Positions 40,541 through 49,925 are shown, counted from the stretch's first letter. The stretch: DNA of 64,000 bases from Bdellovibrio bacteriovorus (GCF_001592755.1 NZ_LUKF01000014.1:841-64840); one strand, 5' to 3'. The notes: generated from the letters alone by a model not told the origin. Numbers and translations are program-made.

Positions 40541-42459
40541 TTAGAAAGAGTTCCCATCAGACTTTCTGTATAGAATCCAGGAAGCACCGGTGACACTGTT
40601 AGCTGCGTTCCATTTGGGATGCCGGACTTCGAGATATAGAAAGTTGCAGAGGCCATTCCACCTGGAATGGTCACAGAAGATCCCAGTGCTGTTGCACAGC
40701 TCGAATCACTGTAAAGTCGATCATTCACGCCGTCACCAAAACTGACGTTCAACGGAACGTTCAGACTTGTTGGTAAAAAGACAGGATTAGAAGCCTCATC
40801 TTTGCGAGTCACTGTCACGGCTACACAGCTAGGAGCCAAGGATAGATTCCAAAGACCCGAATCGGCGTGAAGAGCCATGCGACTAGCAACGGTTTTGACT
40901 CTGATCTCTGTATTATTGTTTGCAGTCAGACCACTTAATTTAAAGTGATAAGTGCCATCACCGATAGTGGGCTTGAAATACACCTTGGCTGAATCAGCAC
41001 CCGCAGAAACCACGGCCTGTGTGACTTCATAGCCTGCGTAACAACCCGATGTCGCATAGAAGGTACCCACCGCACTTTCCACAGTTGCAAGATGGAGTGT
41101 CATGTCGGTGCTAGCTGGCATGCGAGTGCCATTTTCATTCATCACCACGACTTGGTATGCCTGACAAGAATGGCGAGCCACATCTCGAGGCCCCCAAATA
41201 TCTGCTTTCGTGACTGTGTTTTGGCTCGAAAGATCCACCTTCATTTTGTATGGTGCAAAGTCATAACCGTAAGAACTACCCGATGCCGTCGTCGCGGAAA
41301 TATTAAATAACTTATAGGCCTCTGTTTCGGTTCCAGAAACGTATTTCATATGGACTGTGAATTCATTGCTGTACGAGGGCAGGTTTACATTCGTCGATTC
41401 CGTGGTACAGGTGTTGTCTGCATAAAACTTCACCTTAGGGTCAGAACTGGTAAGGCTGAGAACGCCACCGGCATTGTTATCCACGGTCGAGTGGTTGTAG
41501 TTATTTGTGCGCATTTTCATCGGATAGCAGATGTCTTTGTAAATCTGATAGCGATGGTCTTCCAATGAAATCCAACGTGTCGCCGTCGAAGCAGAATCGC
41601 GCATGGTCACTGAATAACCTGTTGGGTTTGCCGTCAAAGCTGATGGAGAAATTACTTTGAAAGTCATGATGCCGGATTTGGCATCAACCGGAAATCGATA
41701 AATAATATCCACGCCATCTTGAGCCGCAGGAATGGAAAACGTTGTTAAGCCCGCAGTTCCCGCGGTATCGCTTTCACAATCTTGAAAGTTAGTATAGGCC
41801 GCAATTGGAGATGAAAGACTCTGAAAAGTTTTTTGAACGGAAAAACTAAGAGCCGACGTATGCGAAGCACGATGGCCCTGAGCATTTGTCAGATAGACCC
41901 TCATGTAATCACATTGTCCAGAGCCCGCAAAGCCTGCGGGCCAAGTTTTTTCAATATTCACTGTCGTGGCGGCTCCGGAGCCTCCGCCACCATGGTCTTC
42001 AGGATCTTGCAGAACAAGAATCGCCGTATCACCAATCAGCGTTTCGCCTTTGATATAGATGTAATCAACATCGGTGCCGTTACTTCCACCTACGATGCCC
42101 CAAATGTTTTCTAAATCATTCTTCGTAAGATAAAGATCGAAGGCTCCATCAGAACAGTCGCGATCGTTGGTCACGCCTGTAAGATTTGTTCCCGTTAAAT
42201 CGGGAGTTGAAGGCGGTTGATGCCACGTCGTCTTATCAAAGCTTAAAAGAATATTTCCCACGCGGGCATCGCAGCTTCCTTGGATGCGCACATAGTTTTG
42301 CAAATCAAAATCCTGATCAAAAGGACTTGAGCCTTTCAGCGAAGGCGCTGGCAACTTTTTACCCAACGAAGCCACTTCCAATTCAGGACTTTTGCAACTT
42401 GTTAACAAGGCCGCAGAAAGGAATAAAACAGAGAGATATTTAGAGCTTACGTTCTTCAT
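40537..42459 (-). CDS. Large lipoprotein with beta-rich repeats, unknown function
   Basis: 640 residues. Signal peptide with lipobox LLTSC at about residue 22. The mature protein is Ser/Thr-rich and predicted all-beta, with many paired cysteines (GSCDARVG, DRDCSDG, NFQDCESD, DNTCTTES, TSGCYAGY, PSCVAVTV, DSSCATAL). Repeated units of about 100 residues each contain one such Cys and a Gly-rich turn, suggesting Ig-like or adhesin modules. I do not recognise the family. Likely surface exposed. Monocistronic, between a convergent gene on one side and a 118-nt gap on the other. Confidence 0.75.
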   Translation of the reverse strand: MKNVSSKYLSVLFLSAALLTSCKSPELEVASLGKKLPAPSLKGSSPFDQDFDLQNYVRIQGSCDARVGNILLSFDKTTWHQPPSTPDLTGTNLTGVTNDRDCSDGAFDLYLTKNDLENIWGIVGGSNGTDVDYIYIKGETLIGDTAILVLQDPEDHGGGGSGAATTVNIEKTWPAGFAGSGQCDYMRVYLTNAQGHRASHTSALSFSVQKTFQSLSSPIAAYTNFQDCESDTAGTAGLTTFSIPAAQDGVDIIYRFPVDAKSGIMTFKVISPSALTANPTGYSVTMRDSASTATRWISLEDHRYQIYKDICYPMKMRTNNYNHSTVDNNAGGVLSLTSSDPKVKFYADNTCTTESTNVNLPSYSNEFTVHMKYVSGTETEAYKLFNISATTASGSSYGYDFAPYKMKVDLSSQNTVTKADIWGPRDVARHSCQAYQVVVMNENGTRMPASTDMTLHLATVESAVGTFYATSGCYAGYEVTQAVVSAGADSAKVYFKPTIGDGTYHFKLSGLTANNNTEIRVKTVASRMALHADSGLWNLSLAPSCVAVTVTRKDEASNPVFLPTSLNVPLNVSFGDGVNDRLYSDSSCATALGSSVTIPGGMASATFYISKSGIPNGTQLTVSPVLPGFYTESLMGTLSN

Positions 42460-42577
42460 GAGTATCTCTTCGACAAAGGACGAGGGGTCCTTAAGATTCA
42501 GAATGAGATTCTTAGAAGAACTAAATTTCTTGTAAGCCTATTGATTCAGACTGAGACAAAAAGAAGAATGGGCTCGG

Positions 42578-43033
42578 TTATTTGCCCCAACCCTTCTCAC
42601 TTTGAATTTGTTCGCGCAATTGCGCTTCAATTTTTTCTGCGGGAATCACTTCGCCACGACCGACACCAGGGCAGAAGGCTTTGACGTCTTTGGCCCAAGA
42701 TTTCGCATTCATCACTTCAGGCCAGAAGGGCCATGTACGACATTGAGTCGGGCGTGCTTCATAAGCTCCGCAGCTTTTTCCTTTAAGAAACATACAGTCT
42801 GGATTTTTTGGATCTTCTTTGAGATGCCAGATGCCGTCGCTGCGAGCGCAGTATTTTTTTGTGAACTCTCCCACACGCATGTTGAAGTGCTTCGCAAAAC
42901 GTTTGCGGTCTTCAAGACTTAAAAAGACATAGCCATATTCACCATGGGACGTGCAGCATTTTCCAGAGCCCGTACATTCAAAACGAACTCCCTTACGCCA
43001 CCATTCATCACCCGTAAATTTGAACTCTTCCAT
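42578..43033 (-). CDS. YkgJ-family Cys-cluster protein
   Basis: 151 residues. CTGSGKCCTSHGEYGYVFLS, KYCARSD, DCMFLKGKSCGAYEARPTQC and RTWPFWPE form the Cys cluster of the YkgJ family, thought to bind zinc or iron. Its ribosome site (AAAGG) lies in the last codons of the thioesterase gene one base upstream, so translation is coupled. Function unknown. Confidence 0.87.
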   Translation of the reverse strand: MEEFKFTGDEWWRKGVRFECTGSGKCCTSHGEYGYVFLSLEDRKRFAKHFNMRVGEFTKKYCARSDGIWHLKEDPKNPDCMFLKGKSCGAYEARPTQCRTWPFWPEVMNAKSWAKDVKAFCPGVGRGEVIPAEKIEAQLREQIQSEKGWGK

Positions 43034-43034
43034 C

Positions 43035-43457
43035 TTAGCCTTTCAATGCTTCCAAGTAAGGTTCCAAGCGCGATTTCATTTCGGCAGGCAAAGCTGCTTT
43101 TTGCTTGGTCTTTCCGTCGACGACAGAATGAACCATGTGAACCACCGCGTTTGTTTTGCCAGACTGAGTGAAAACATACTTCATTTTGAAAGAAGTTTCA
43201 CCAAAACTCGCCACCGTCACTGCGATGTCGTAGGTTTGCCCAGGAAAAAAAGGAGACAAAAAGTCAGATTCCGTGTGGCGAATAGGAATGATCAGGTCAC
43301 GCTGTCCAAACCAGCCCTGATAAGTGTAGCCGGCGGCTTGAATAAACTCTTCAAATGCGTCGTGGGCGAACCCGAAAATATTCCCGAAAAACATGATCCC
43401 CGCAGGGTCGGATTCCCTGAAAGTCAGGGTCTTTTTGGTGTGAAAGATTTTATTCAT
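43035..43457 (-). CDS. Hot-dog thioesterase, possibly DHNA-CoA thioesterase
   Basis: 140-residue 4-hydroxybenzoyl-CoA-thioesterase-type hot-dog protein. FRESDPAGIMFFGNIFGFAH carries the Asp-x-Ala-Gly and Tyr/Phe pattern of this family, and the next helix is DAFEEFI. Cyanobacterial and plant DHNA-CoA thioesterases look similar. The nearness of menA/menC/menE and a polyprenyl synthase makes hydrolysis of DHNA-CoA a reasonable guess. It is divergent from the polyprenyl synthase gene across 91 nt. Confidence 0.72.
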   Translation of the reverse strand: MNKIFHTKKTLTFRESDPAGIMFFGNIFGFAHDAFEEFIQAAGYTYQGWFGQRDLIIPIRHTESDFLSPFFPGQTYDIAVTVASFGETSFKMKYVFTQSGKTNAVVHMVHSVVDGKTKQKAALPAEMKSRLEPYLEALKG

Positions 43458-43548
43458 ATTGTCTCGAACTTTAAGGCCGGAGAGCCCTTGACAGCAAGCA
43501 GATAAATCGACAAGTTATCGGCTTACGACCCACCTTCAGGAGTTCAAA

Positions 43549-44505
43549 TTGCAGCGAAGTGTCATTGATCTTAAAGTCTATGATCCAAAGGATTTTCCGG
43601 CTTATTTGCCGAAGCTGAATAAGCTTTATGATGATCTCTTCGCTGGTGGAAAAGGCTTCCGCGCAAAACTCATCCGTATGATGAGTTCCAATCTTTCTTT
43701 AGATCCAAAAGCGGAACTTCTTTTAGGCCAAACCATTGAATTCATCCACAATGCTTCTTTGCTTCATGATGATCTTATTGATCGCTCCCATCTTCGCCGT
43801 GGCAAAACAGCGGCTTGGTTGAAGTACACTCCTGAATACGCCGTGCTTGCGGGCGATTATCTTTTGGCGCGCGTGATGGTGAATCTTTCCGGCCACGGCA
43901 ATATCAAGCTTGTTCAATACACAGCGGAAGTGATCTCGGACCTTTTAGAAGGGGAGTGGCTTCAAGATTCTGTGGTGGGTGACTTCTTCGTGACCCTTGA
44001 ACAATTGGATCGTATTCACAACTTGAAGACAGCCAGCCTGTTTAAGTGGTGTATTCGTGCGCCTTTCATCGCTCAAGAAAGATACGATGAAGAATTGCAC
44101 CGTGTTCTTGAAGAGATGGGAACTTTGTTGGGACAGCTTTTCCAGCGCAGTGACGATCTTTTGGATTACGACATTCGTAACAACGAAGGCAAAGCCATCC
44201 TGGGTGATTTGAAATCAGGGTACTTGAATTCTTTCGGTGCCTTCGTATCTAAGGGCCGCTCTCGACAAGAGATCGACACCTTGGTGAAAAGCAAAAATCT
44301 TGAAGAGTATTACGCTAGCATCGGTGGCAAAGCTCAATTCGATCAAAAACTTCTTGAGTTCGACGAAATGAACAAAGGCTTAATCCAAATGTACAACCAT
44401 CACTTGGAGCGCCTAAAAACTTTCTTAAAACCCGGTGAAGAAGGTTTGATCGAACAACTTCGTCCTTTGACCGAGATTCTTTATTGGAGAAGGAAACCGT
44501 CGTGA
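43549..44505 (+). CDS. Polyprenyl diphosphate synthase
   Basis: 318 residues starting at TTG with AGGAG six bases upstream. The first Asp-rich motif (LLHDDLIDRSHLRRG) and the second (QRSDDLLDYD) are intact; GGKGFRAKLIRMM carries the IPP-binding residues. It makes the C30-C45 side chain for quinones. Followed by a UbiA-like gene in a GTGA overlap. This probably supplies menA. Confidence 0.92.
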   Translation: MQRSVIDLKVYDPKDFPAYLPKLNKLYDDLFAGGKGFRAKLIRMMSSNLSLDPKAELLLGQTIEFIHNASLLHDDLIDRSHLRRGKTAAWLKYTPEYAVLAGDYLLARVMVNLSGHGNIKLVQYTAEVISDLLEGEWLQDSVVGDFFVTLEQLDRIHNLKTASLFKWCIRAPFIAQERYDEELHRVLEEMGTLLGQLFQRSDDLLDYDIRNNEGKAILGDLKSGYLNSFGAFVSKGRSRQEIDTLVKSKNLEEYYASIGGKAQFDQKLLEFDEMNKGLIQMYNHHLERLKTFLKPGEEGLIEQLRPLTEILYWRRKPS

Positions 44506-45569
44506 GTGAATTGATCACGCTTTCCAAGAATTCTCCTGAGTTTGAATCTTACTTGCTGGGCACATTCTCAAAAACTCAGCGCGCTCTTCCCGTGCAAACA
44601 CTGAACGTAAACTCGGCGTCTGAAACAGTGACATTTCGTGTTTTGCCTATTGAAAGCATCAAGAAACCTTCTTCATTGACCGTGCTTTTGCAAACTTTCA
44701 AAGCGCGCAGTTTTTTACTGATTTTGGCGCCCTTGTTTTTGGTGTTAACAAAGAACATTGCCTACCGCACCGTCGTAGACCCTTTAACGACGGCTATTGC
44801 GACCATCGGCGTTTTGTTAGCTTTTATCGCCGTGAATTTGCGGAACGACTACATGGACCATATGAAGGGTGTGGATCGTGTGCTTGAAAGAAGTGGCAGC
44901 CGTTCAATCCAAAACGGGTGGGTGACGGCTTTTCAAGTCAAAAATTATTCGACGGTGCTTTTAAGCCTCGCGATTCTGTGCGCTCTTCCCATCATCTTTG
45001 CGTTCCCCGAAGTTGCAGGCGTGATTTTTTTAAGCCTGATTATCGGATTGTGGGCGCAGTTTAAAAAACAGAATTCATTCAAGTATCAAATCGGCGGAGA
45101 ATTTGCGCTCTTCTTGATGCTGGGGCCATTGTTAACCGTCGGATATCAGCTTGCTATGGGAGCTGGTTTTGACTGGGAAAGCGTGTGGCTGGGCTGCCTT
45201 TGGGGCTGGCTCGTTCTTTTCGTCGTTCAATTGAAAAACTTCATGAACATCTTTCCAAGTGCACAGGCGGGCTTCACAAATACTGTGAACTGGCTAGGTT
45301 TTGATAAAAGCCGTCGTCTGTTGGCGGTTTGGTGGATCTTGTTTTTAGGTTTCAATCTGCTCTTCCATGTGAAGTACGCAGGATTCTATTGGGGATTTTA
45401 TTTATCTTTGGTTTTAGTTTTTCTTTCTTTTAGTTTTATCTATAAGCTTAAAAATATTTCCAGTCCTGTTGGCAGCGAACTGCGTGCCGTTTTCAAAGCG
45501 GGATTTTATCTTTTCCTGATCACCATAGGCCTGTGGGTATTTGAATGTCTGTGGTATCTGGGAACGTAA
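44502..45569 (+). CDS. UbiA-superfamily membrane protein, divergent
   Basis: 355 residues, GTG start inside the previous stop with AAGGA seven bases upstream. A soluble N-terminal stretch of about 70 residues precedes eight or nine membrane helices. The first Asp motif, NDYMDHMKGVD, parallels MenA's NDAVDFKKGAD. At the site of the second motif it reads QLKNFMNIFPSAQ, so the second Asp cluster is missing. It could be a prenyltransferase with another acceptor, or an inactive paralogue of MenA. Confidence 0.75.
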   Translation: MSELITLSKNSPEFESYLLGTFSKTQRALPVQTLNVNSASETVTFRVLPIESIKKPSSLTVLLQTFKARSFLLILAPLFLVLTKNIAYRTVVDPLTTAIATIGVLLAFIAVNLRNDYMDHMKGVDRVLERSGSRSIQNGWVTAFQVKNYSTVLLSLAILCALPIIFAFPEVAGVIFLSLIIGLWAQFKKQNSFKYQIGGEFALFLMLGPLLTVGYQLAMGAGFDWESVWLGCLWGWLVLFVVQLKNFMNIFPSAQAGFTNTVNWLGFDKSRRLLAVWWILFLGFNLLFHVKYAGFYWGFYLSLVLVFLSFSFIYKLKNISSPVGSELRAVFKAGFYLFLITIGLWVFECLWYLGT

Positions 45570-46303
45570 GTTCAACTCGAACTTGTATTTTAGCTTCTGA
45601 AAATGCTTTAGAAAAAGCTCAGCAATGGGCTTCCTTTTTAAATTGTCCTGTAAATCCTGTAAATAAAGGCGATTTCTTTTTTCACTTCTTTGTGGAAGCA
45701 GACCGTGTGTACGTACGCGATCAGGAACGTCGTCTTTTGGAAATTGACTTTGATAAAAACCATCTGGATTACGAGCGCAAAGGTCATCGCGGTAAAAATG
45801 AACTTATCGCAAAGGCTTTGGGCGTCGCTAAGGGCTGTCGAAAAGTTTTGGACCTTTCTGTGGGCCTGGCCGTAGATAGCGTGTTTTTGACTCAACTGGG
45901 ATTTCAAGTCACCGGCGTTGAAAGATCGCCTGTGCTTTATGCTCTTTTGAAGGAAGCGTTTGAAAAGACTCAGAAAGAGTATCTTAAATCTTACGAACTT
46001 TTTTATTCCGATAGTCTGAAATTTTTGAAAGAAAAAAAAGGCCAGATCGAAATCGACAGTATTTATTTTGATCCGATGTATCCCCATAAAAAGAAATCAG
46101 CCTTGCCGAAACAAGAGATGGTCGTTTTTCGTGATCTCGTAGGACATGATGACGACGCGGTCGAAGTGCTGAAAGAAGCTCTGACGTGGCCGGTGCAAAG
46201 AGTGGTTGTAAAGCGTCCACTGCATGCAGAGGAATTGTTACCCGGGGTTCGTCACGCGTACGAAGGAAAGGTGGTCCGATATGATACTTATGTGGTTGGG
46301 TAG
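45545..46303 (+). CDS. rsmJ: 16S rRNA m2G1516 methyltransferase
   Basis: 252 residues. The RsmJ pattern is clear: DFDKNHLDYERKGHRGKNEL, IAKALG, VLDLSVGLAVDSVFLTQLG (SAM site), GVERSPVLYALL and the catalytic YFDPMYPHKKKSAL. It methylates guanosine 1516 of 16S rRNA. It overlaps the previous gene by 25 nt and the next by 23 nt. Confidence 0.93.
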   Translation: MSVVSGNVSSTRTCILASENALEKAQQWASFLNCPVNPVNKGDFFFHFFVEADRVYVRDQERRLLEIDFDKNHLDYERKGHRGKNELIAKALGVAKGCRKVLDLSVGLAVDSVFLTQLGFQVTGVERSPVLYALLKEAFEKTQKEYLKSYELFYSDSLKFLKEKKGQIEIDSIYFDPMYPHKKKSALPKQEMVVFRDLVGHDDDAVEVLKEALTWPVQRVVVKRPLHAEELLPGVRHAYEGKVVRYDTYVVG

Positions 46304-47441
46304 TTTCTTTCTAGTGATGTATGGTCTGATGGAATCCCAAAAACATCTCGGGACGCTTTTCTCATCACTGCACAAAAAAGTTCTCAACATGGGGATGGAA
46401 ACAAGCTTGGTGAAGACCTTCATCCGCTGCGCTGATGTGGTGGTTTTTGAAGTTTCGCCACAACGTTCATTGTACACCGGGATGGCCCTCTACAACTTGC
46501 GTGTTCTGCCGTTGGCTCCAGCGACTTTGATTATGGCGATGAGCACTTTGGGTGCTTGGTGGATTGCGATTCTAAGCCTTTTGTTCTTGGGCTTCAGCGG
46601 TTATTTTGTTTTAGGCCTTTGTATTTTAGGTCTGTTTATTTTTACTTCCAGTGCGAAAGCGAAAACACTTTTGCAATTTGCTTTCAGTGTAGGAATTTTT
46701 TTGATCGGCGGTGAGAGTATGATCAAAAATTCCACGGTGATTCAAAATCTTTTGGGGCAAAGTGATCTGGCTTTCTTTTTAGCTGATGGTCGCTTTCCTG
46801 CGGTTTTCACACTTCTTTTAGCAAGTCTTTTATTAAGTCTTGTTATTAAAGCCGAGTTTTGGACGCTGGTTCTGGGATTGAGTCTTCTTATGACCAGCAC
46901 CGTTTCTTTAAACGGCGTGATGGGACTTGTTGTGGGTGAAAGAATAGCTCGCATGATTTTGTTCTGGTGGCACTCTCGAGCTTTGAATCAAGATTGCCAA
47001 CGCATCGGAAAGCAGCTCTCGGCCGTTTCCATTCTTGGGGTGTTGATTGGTTTTTGGCTGGCGGGGGAAGCACGCAATCTTTTTTATTTTAATTTTTCAA
47101 CGGACATGGCTTCGTTTCAGGATAAGAGCCTGCAATTTGTCGGACTCTTTTTGATGGTCTTAGTTTGTCAGTTCTTAGCGCAAATGATTTGGGGCCACTT
47201 CGGCAGCCGCGTCAAAGTCGATGAGCTGCAAGAGGCTCGCTATTTCCCATCCATGTGGAACGAGCGCGAATATCTTTCTTTACCTGCGATGGCCTGGGCG
47301 AAAGAGAAAGTGCAAAAACGTTTGAGCGAAATCCGTTACCATCTGCAAGGTCTGAGCTCTCTGAAAGAGGGGCAGGTGCCAGAGCACATTCAGAACCGCC
47401 TGAAAGATGAAGAACAGCAGCTAGCTCGCCTGACGTTCTAA
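46281..47441 (+). CDS. Polytopic membrane protein of unknown function
   Basis: About 386 residues, starting MILMWLGSFFLVMYGL (an ATG three codons on is possible). Roughly eight hydrophobic helices lie between residues 1 and 300, and a charged helical tail ends in EEQQLARLTF. The opening helix and the Gly-rich SLNGVMGLVVGERIARM faintly recall Na/phosphate symporter repeats, but the signature QSSS motifs are not there, so I leave it unassigned. The start overlaps rsmJ by 23 nt. Confidence 0.72.
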   Translation: MILMWLGSFFLVMYGLMESQKHLGTLFSSLHKKVLNMGMETSLVKTFIRCADVVVFEVSPQRSLYTGMALYNLRVLPLAPATLIMAMSTLGAWWIAILSLLFLGFSGYFVLGLCILGLFIFTSSAKAKTLLQFAFSVGIFLIGGESMIKNSTVIQNLLGQSDLAFFLADGRFPAVFTLLLASLLLSLVIKAEFWTLVLGLSLLMTSTVSLNGVMGLVVGERIARMILFWWHSRALNQDCQRIGKQLSAVSILGVLIGFWLAGEARNLFYFNFSTDMASFQDKSLQFVGLFLMVLVCQFLAQMIWGHFGSRVKVDELQEARYFPSMWNEREYLSLPAMAWAKEKVQKRLSEIRYHLQGLSSLKEGQVPEHIQNRLKDEEQQLARLTF

Positions 47442-47509
47442 ACCTCGACTAAAGGCTGTGACTTGCGTTAAGGATGACACTCTCGAGTGTCCTCCTTACA
47501 ATATTTTTC

Positions 47510-48400
47510 ATGGCAGACGAGACTGATTATAAAGAGCGTATTTCCGAACTCGAACATGAACTCGCGGTGAAAGATGCCGAGCTTCATCGTTATCGATTAG
47601 AACTTTCCAAAGCGAACACGGCTCTTGAAAAACTAATCACCCAGATTAGTCAGGAACTGAAGTTTGCGCAGACGCTGCAAAAGTTTCTTTCTCCAACTGA
47701 ACTTCCCAATGTTCAAGGTTTTGAATTCAGCACAAAGTTTTTGCCGGGCACGCGATCTGGAGGCGATTACTTTGATATCTTTGAACATGAAGACAAATTA
47801 AAATTCGGAATTCTGATTTCCAGCGCCAGTGGCTATTCCCTGTCTTCGCTTTTGCTTTCGGTAATTATTAAAATCTCTTCGCAGATGGAAGCACGTCGTG
47901 GGCTTGAGGCTCACAAGGTCGTGGCTCTGCTAGCCAAAGAGATCGTCCCGCACATTCTGAACGAAGACAAAGCCAGTGTATTCTATGGCGTCGTCGACCG
48001 CCGCAGCTATGAAATGCAATACTGTTCTGTCGGAGTCATCGACGGCTTTTTGCAGGTCTATGGTCAAGATGGCCTTGTCGAGCTTTTGCCAACGGGGCCC
48101 AGCTTTTCCAAAGATTTTAACACGGAGCCTCAAGGTCGCACAGTGCAGCTCAACCCCCGCGATCGTCTGGTGATTGCCACTGAGGGTCTGAAGAATTCTC
48201 AGAACTCTTTGGGTGTGAACTGGGGTGGACACGGCCTCTCTGAGGCGATTGCCCGGGCGCCGAAGCAAGGCGTTCACGAACTGCGCAATGAGATCTTATA
48301 TTCGAACGAAAAGTACACCGGTAAGACGGATCCCGTGCGAGACCAAACCTTGATTGTCACGGAAGTGAAAGACAAGGTTATTAAGCTCGCTAAAACTTAA
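47510..48400 (+). CDS. PP2C/SpoIIE-like protein lacking metal ligands
   Basis: About 296 residues. A coiled coil (5-50) leads to a SpoIIE/RsbU fold: RSGGDYFDIFE is the first motif and VRDQTLIVTEV the last (the DD-x-T equivalent). Where active enzymes have GDVSGHG this one has ISSASGYS, and TDG reads ATEGLKN, so two metal-binding Asp are gone. It is likely a regulatory pseudo-phosphatase, or very weak. The start is uncertain; a frame extension begins at 47474, and no ribosome site is clear. Confidence 0.78.
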   Translation: MADETDYKERISELEHELAVKDAELHRYRLELSKANTALEKLITQISQELKFAQTLQKFLSPTELPNVQGFEFSTKFLPGTRSGGDYFDIFEHEDKLKFGILISSASGYSLSSLLLSVIIKISSQMEARRGLEAHKVVALLAKEIVPHILNEDKASVFYGVVDRRSYEMQYCSVGVIDGFLQVYGQDGLVELLPTGPSFSKDFNTEPQGRTVQLNPRDRLVIATEGLKNSQNSLGVNWGGHGLSEAIARAPKQGVHELRNEILYSNEKYTGKTDPVRDQTLIVTEVKDKVIKLAKT

Positions 48401-48423
48401 CGGCTATAAGAAGTTTTGTGAAA

Positions 48424-48444
48424 AACGCTCTTCTCCAGAGCGTT
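48424..48444 (+). terminator. Terminator after the PP2C-like gene
   Basis: AACGCTCT, TCTCC, AGAGCGTT followed by CTTTTCTT: an 8-bp perfect stem 23 nt after the stop. Confidence 0.82.
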
Positions 48445-48547
48445 CTTTTCTTGAATTCCAGCTCCATTTTCGTGGGTTCTTCGCCGGGGACCAAATCGTT
48501 TTCAACTACGAGTTTATGGGACTTTGGATGTGTAAGTCCGTGACTTG

Positions 48548-48575
48548 TTGTTGAATTTCTTGTTATGAGTACAAT
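48548..48575 (+). promoter_or_regulatory. Candidate promoter of citrate synthase
   Basis: TTGTTG, 16 nt and TACAAT form a plausible sigma-70 promoter 31 nt before the ATG. Confidence 0.4.
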
Positions 48576-48606
48576 GTTTAAGTGAAAAGTCAGAAAGGAA
48601 ACTACA

Positions 48607-49746
48607 ATGGCTGAAGTAAATATCTACGAAGGCGCCTTGGATAAGGGTTTGGAAGGCGTTGTTGCGTGTACGACGAAAGTATCTTTTATCGTCGGTGATT
48701 CTTTAAATTTCCGTGGTTACACAATTGACGATCTAGCGGAAAACTCAACATTTGAGGAAGTTACTTACCTTCTTTGGAATGACAAAATGCCTAACGCGAA
48801 AGAGCTAGAAACTTTTTCCGCGACACTTCACAAAGAAATGGCATTGAGCCCAGAATTTATCAAAGTTCTTAAAGCAATCCCTACGAACGTTCACCCCATG
48901 GGTTGGTTGCGTACAGCTGTTTCATTGATGGCTCACTGGGATTCTGATGCTAATGACAACTCTCCTGAAGCGAACCTTCGTAAATCAGTTCGTTTGACAG
49001 CAAAAATGGGAACTTTGCTTTGTGCATTTGATGCTATTCGCAAAGGCCAAGAGCCTGTTCAACCGAAGACTGATAAATCTATCGCTTGGAACATGATGTA
49101 CATGCTTGGTGGCGGCAAAGAGCCTAATGCTGAGCACGTAAAAGTCATGGACACGTGCTTGATCCTTCACGCGGACCACGAATTGAACTGCTCTGCATTT
49201 GCAACTCGTGTAACGGCTTCTTCATTGTCAGATCTTCACTCTGCGATCGTTTCTGCGATTGGTGCGTTGAAAGGACCTCTTCACGGTGGTGCCAACGAAC
49301 AAGTGATCTTGATGCTTCAAAAAATCGGCACAATGGACAAAGCACAACAGTTTGTTAAAGACGCTTTGCAAGCCAAAGAAAAAGTCATGGGTATCGGTCA
49401 CCGCGTTTATAAAAACGGCGACCCTCGTGCTCGTATCTTGCGTGGCATGTCTGACAAATTGACTAAAGCCGCTGGCATGCACCACATGTACGAAATGTCG
49501 ACTTTGATTGACGACACTATGTACAAAGAAAAAGGTTTGATGCCAAACGTAGACTTCTATTCAGCAACTGTTTACTTCTCTATGGGTATCCCAACAGATC
49601 TATTCACTCCGATCTTTGCGGCTTCTCGTATTTCTGGCTGGTGTGCGCATGCGTTTGAACAATACGCAAACAACCGCATTTATCGTCCTCGTGGTAAATG
49701 GGCAGGTAAAGAAGGTCTTAAGTGGACTCCTGCAGCTCAAAGATAA
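48607..49746 (+). CDS. gltA: Citrate synthase
   Basis: 379 residues, the short type without the N-terminal beta domain of hexameric enteric enzymes. Catalytic residues are seen in LHADHELNCSAF, GPLHGGANEQV and GIGHRVYKNGDPRA, with the Asp in NVDFYSATVY. It condenses acetyl-CoA and oxaloacetate at the entry of the TCA cycle; a 2-methylcitrate role cannot be excluded. Strong codon bias (GCT, CTT, GAA) suggests high expression. AAAGGAAA precedes the ATG. Confidence 0.95.
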   Translation: MAEVNIYEGALDKGLEGVVACTTKVSFIVGDSLNFRGYTIDDLAENSTFEEVTYLLWNDKMPNAKELETFSATLHKEMALSPEFIKVLKAIPTNVHPMGWLRTAVSLMAHWDSDANDNSPEANLRKSVRLTAKMGTLLCAFDAIRKGQEPVQPKTDKSIAWNMMYMLGGGKEPNAEHVKVMDTCLILHADHELNCSAFATRVTASSLSDLHSAIVSAIGALKGPLHGGANEQVILMLQKIGTMDKAQQFVKDALQAKEKVMGIGHRVYKNGDPRARILRGMSDKLTKAAGMHHMYEMSTLIDDTMYKEKGLMPNVDFYSATVYFSMGIPTDLFTPIFAASRISGWCAHAFEQYANNRIYRPRGKWAGKEGLKWTPAAQR

Positions 49747-49775
49747 TTTGTTGAGCTTCAAATTTTCTACTTCGA

Positions 49776-49800
49776 AAGAGGAGACTTCAGGTCTCCTCTT
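49776..49800 (+). terminator. Terminator of citrate synthase
   Basis: AAGAGGAGAC, TTCAG, GTCTCCTCTT and a run of T: a perfect 10-bp stem 30 nt after the stop. Confidence 0.93.
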
Positions 49801-49925
49801 TTTTTTGCTCTTTTGCATAATATTTTTTTTTCGAAATATATGCGTCCCTAGCCCACTCAGCGCTGCCCAAATTCCCTAATTCGGAACAGAATTTTCTTTA
49901 ATGAATGGAACCTGAGGGGGAGGCT

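Noticed and set aside
43510-43530. Perfect GCCGATAA on the minus strand before the thioesterase gene
   Set aside because: The -35 position 11 nt upstream (TCCTGAAG) does not fit the sigma-28 consensus, so it is not called a promoter.
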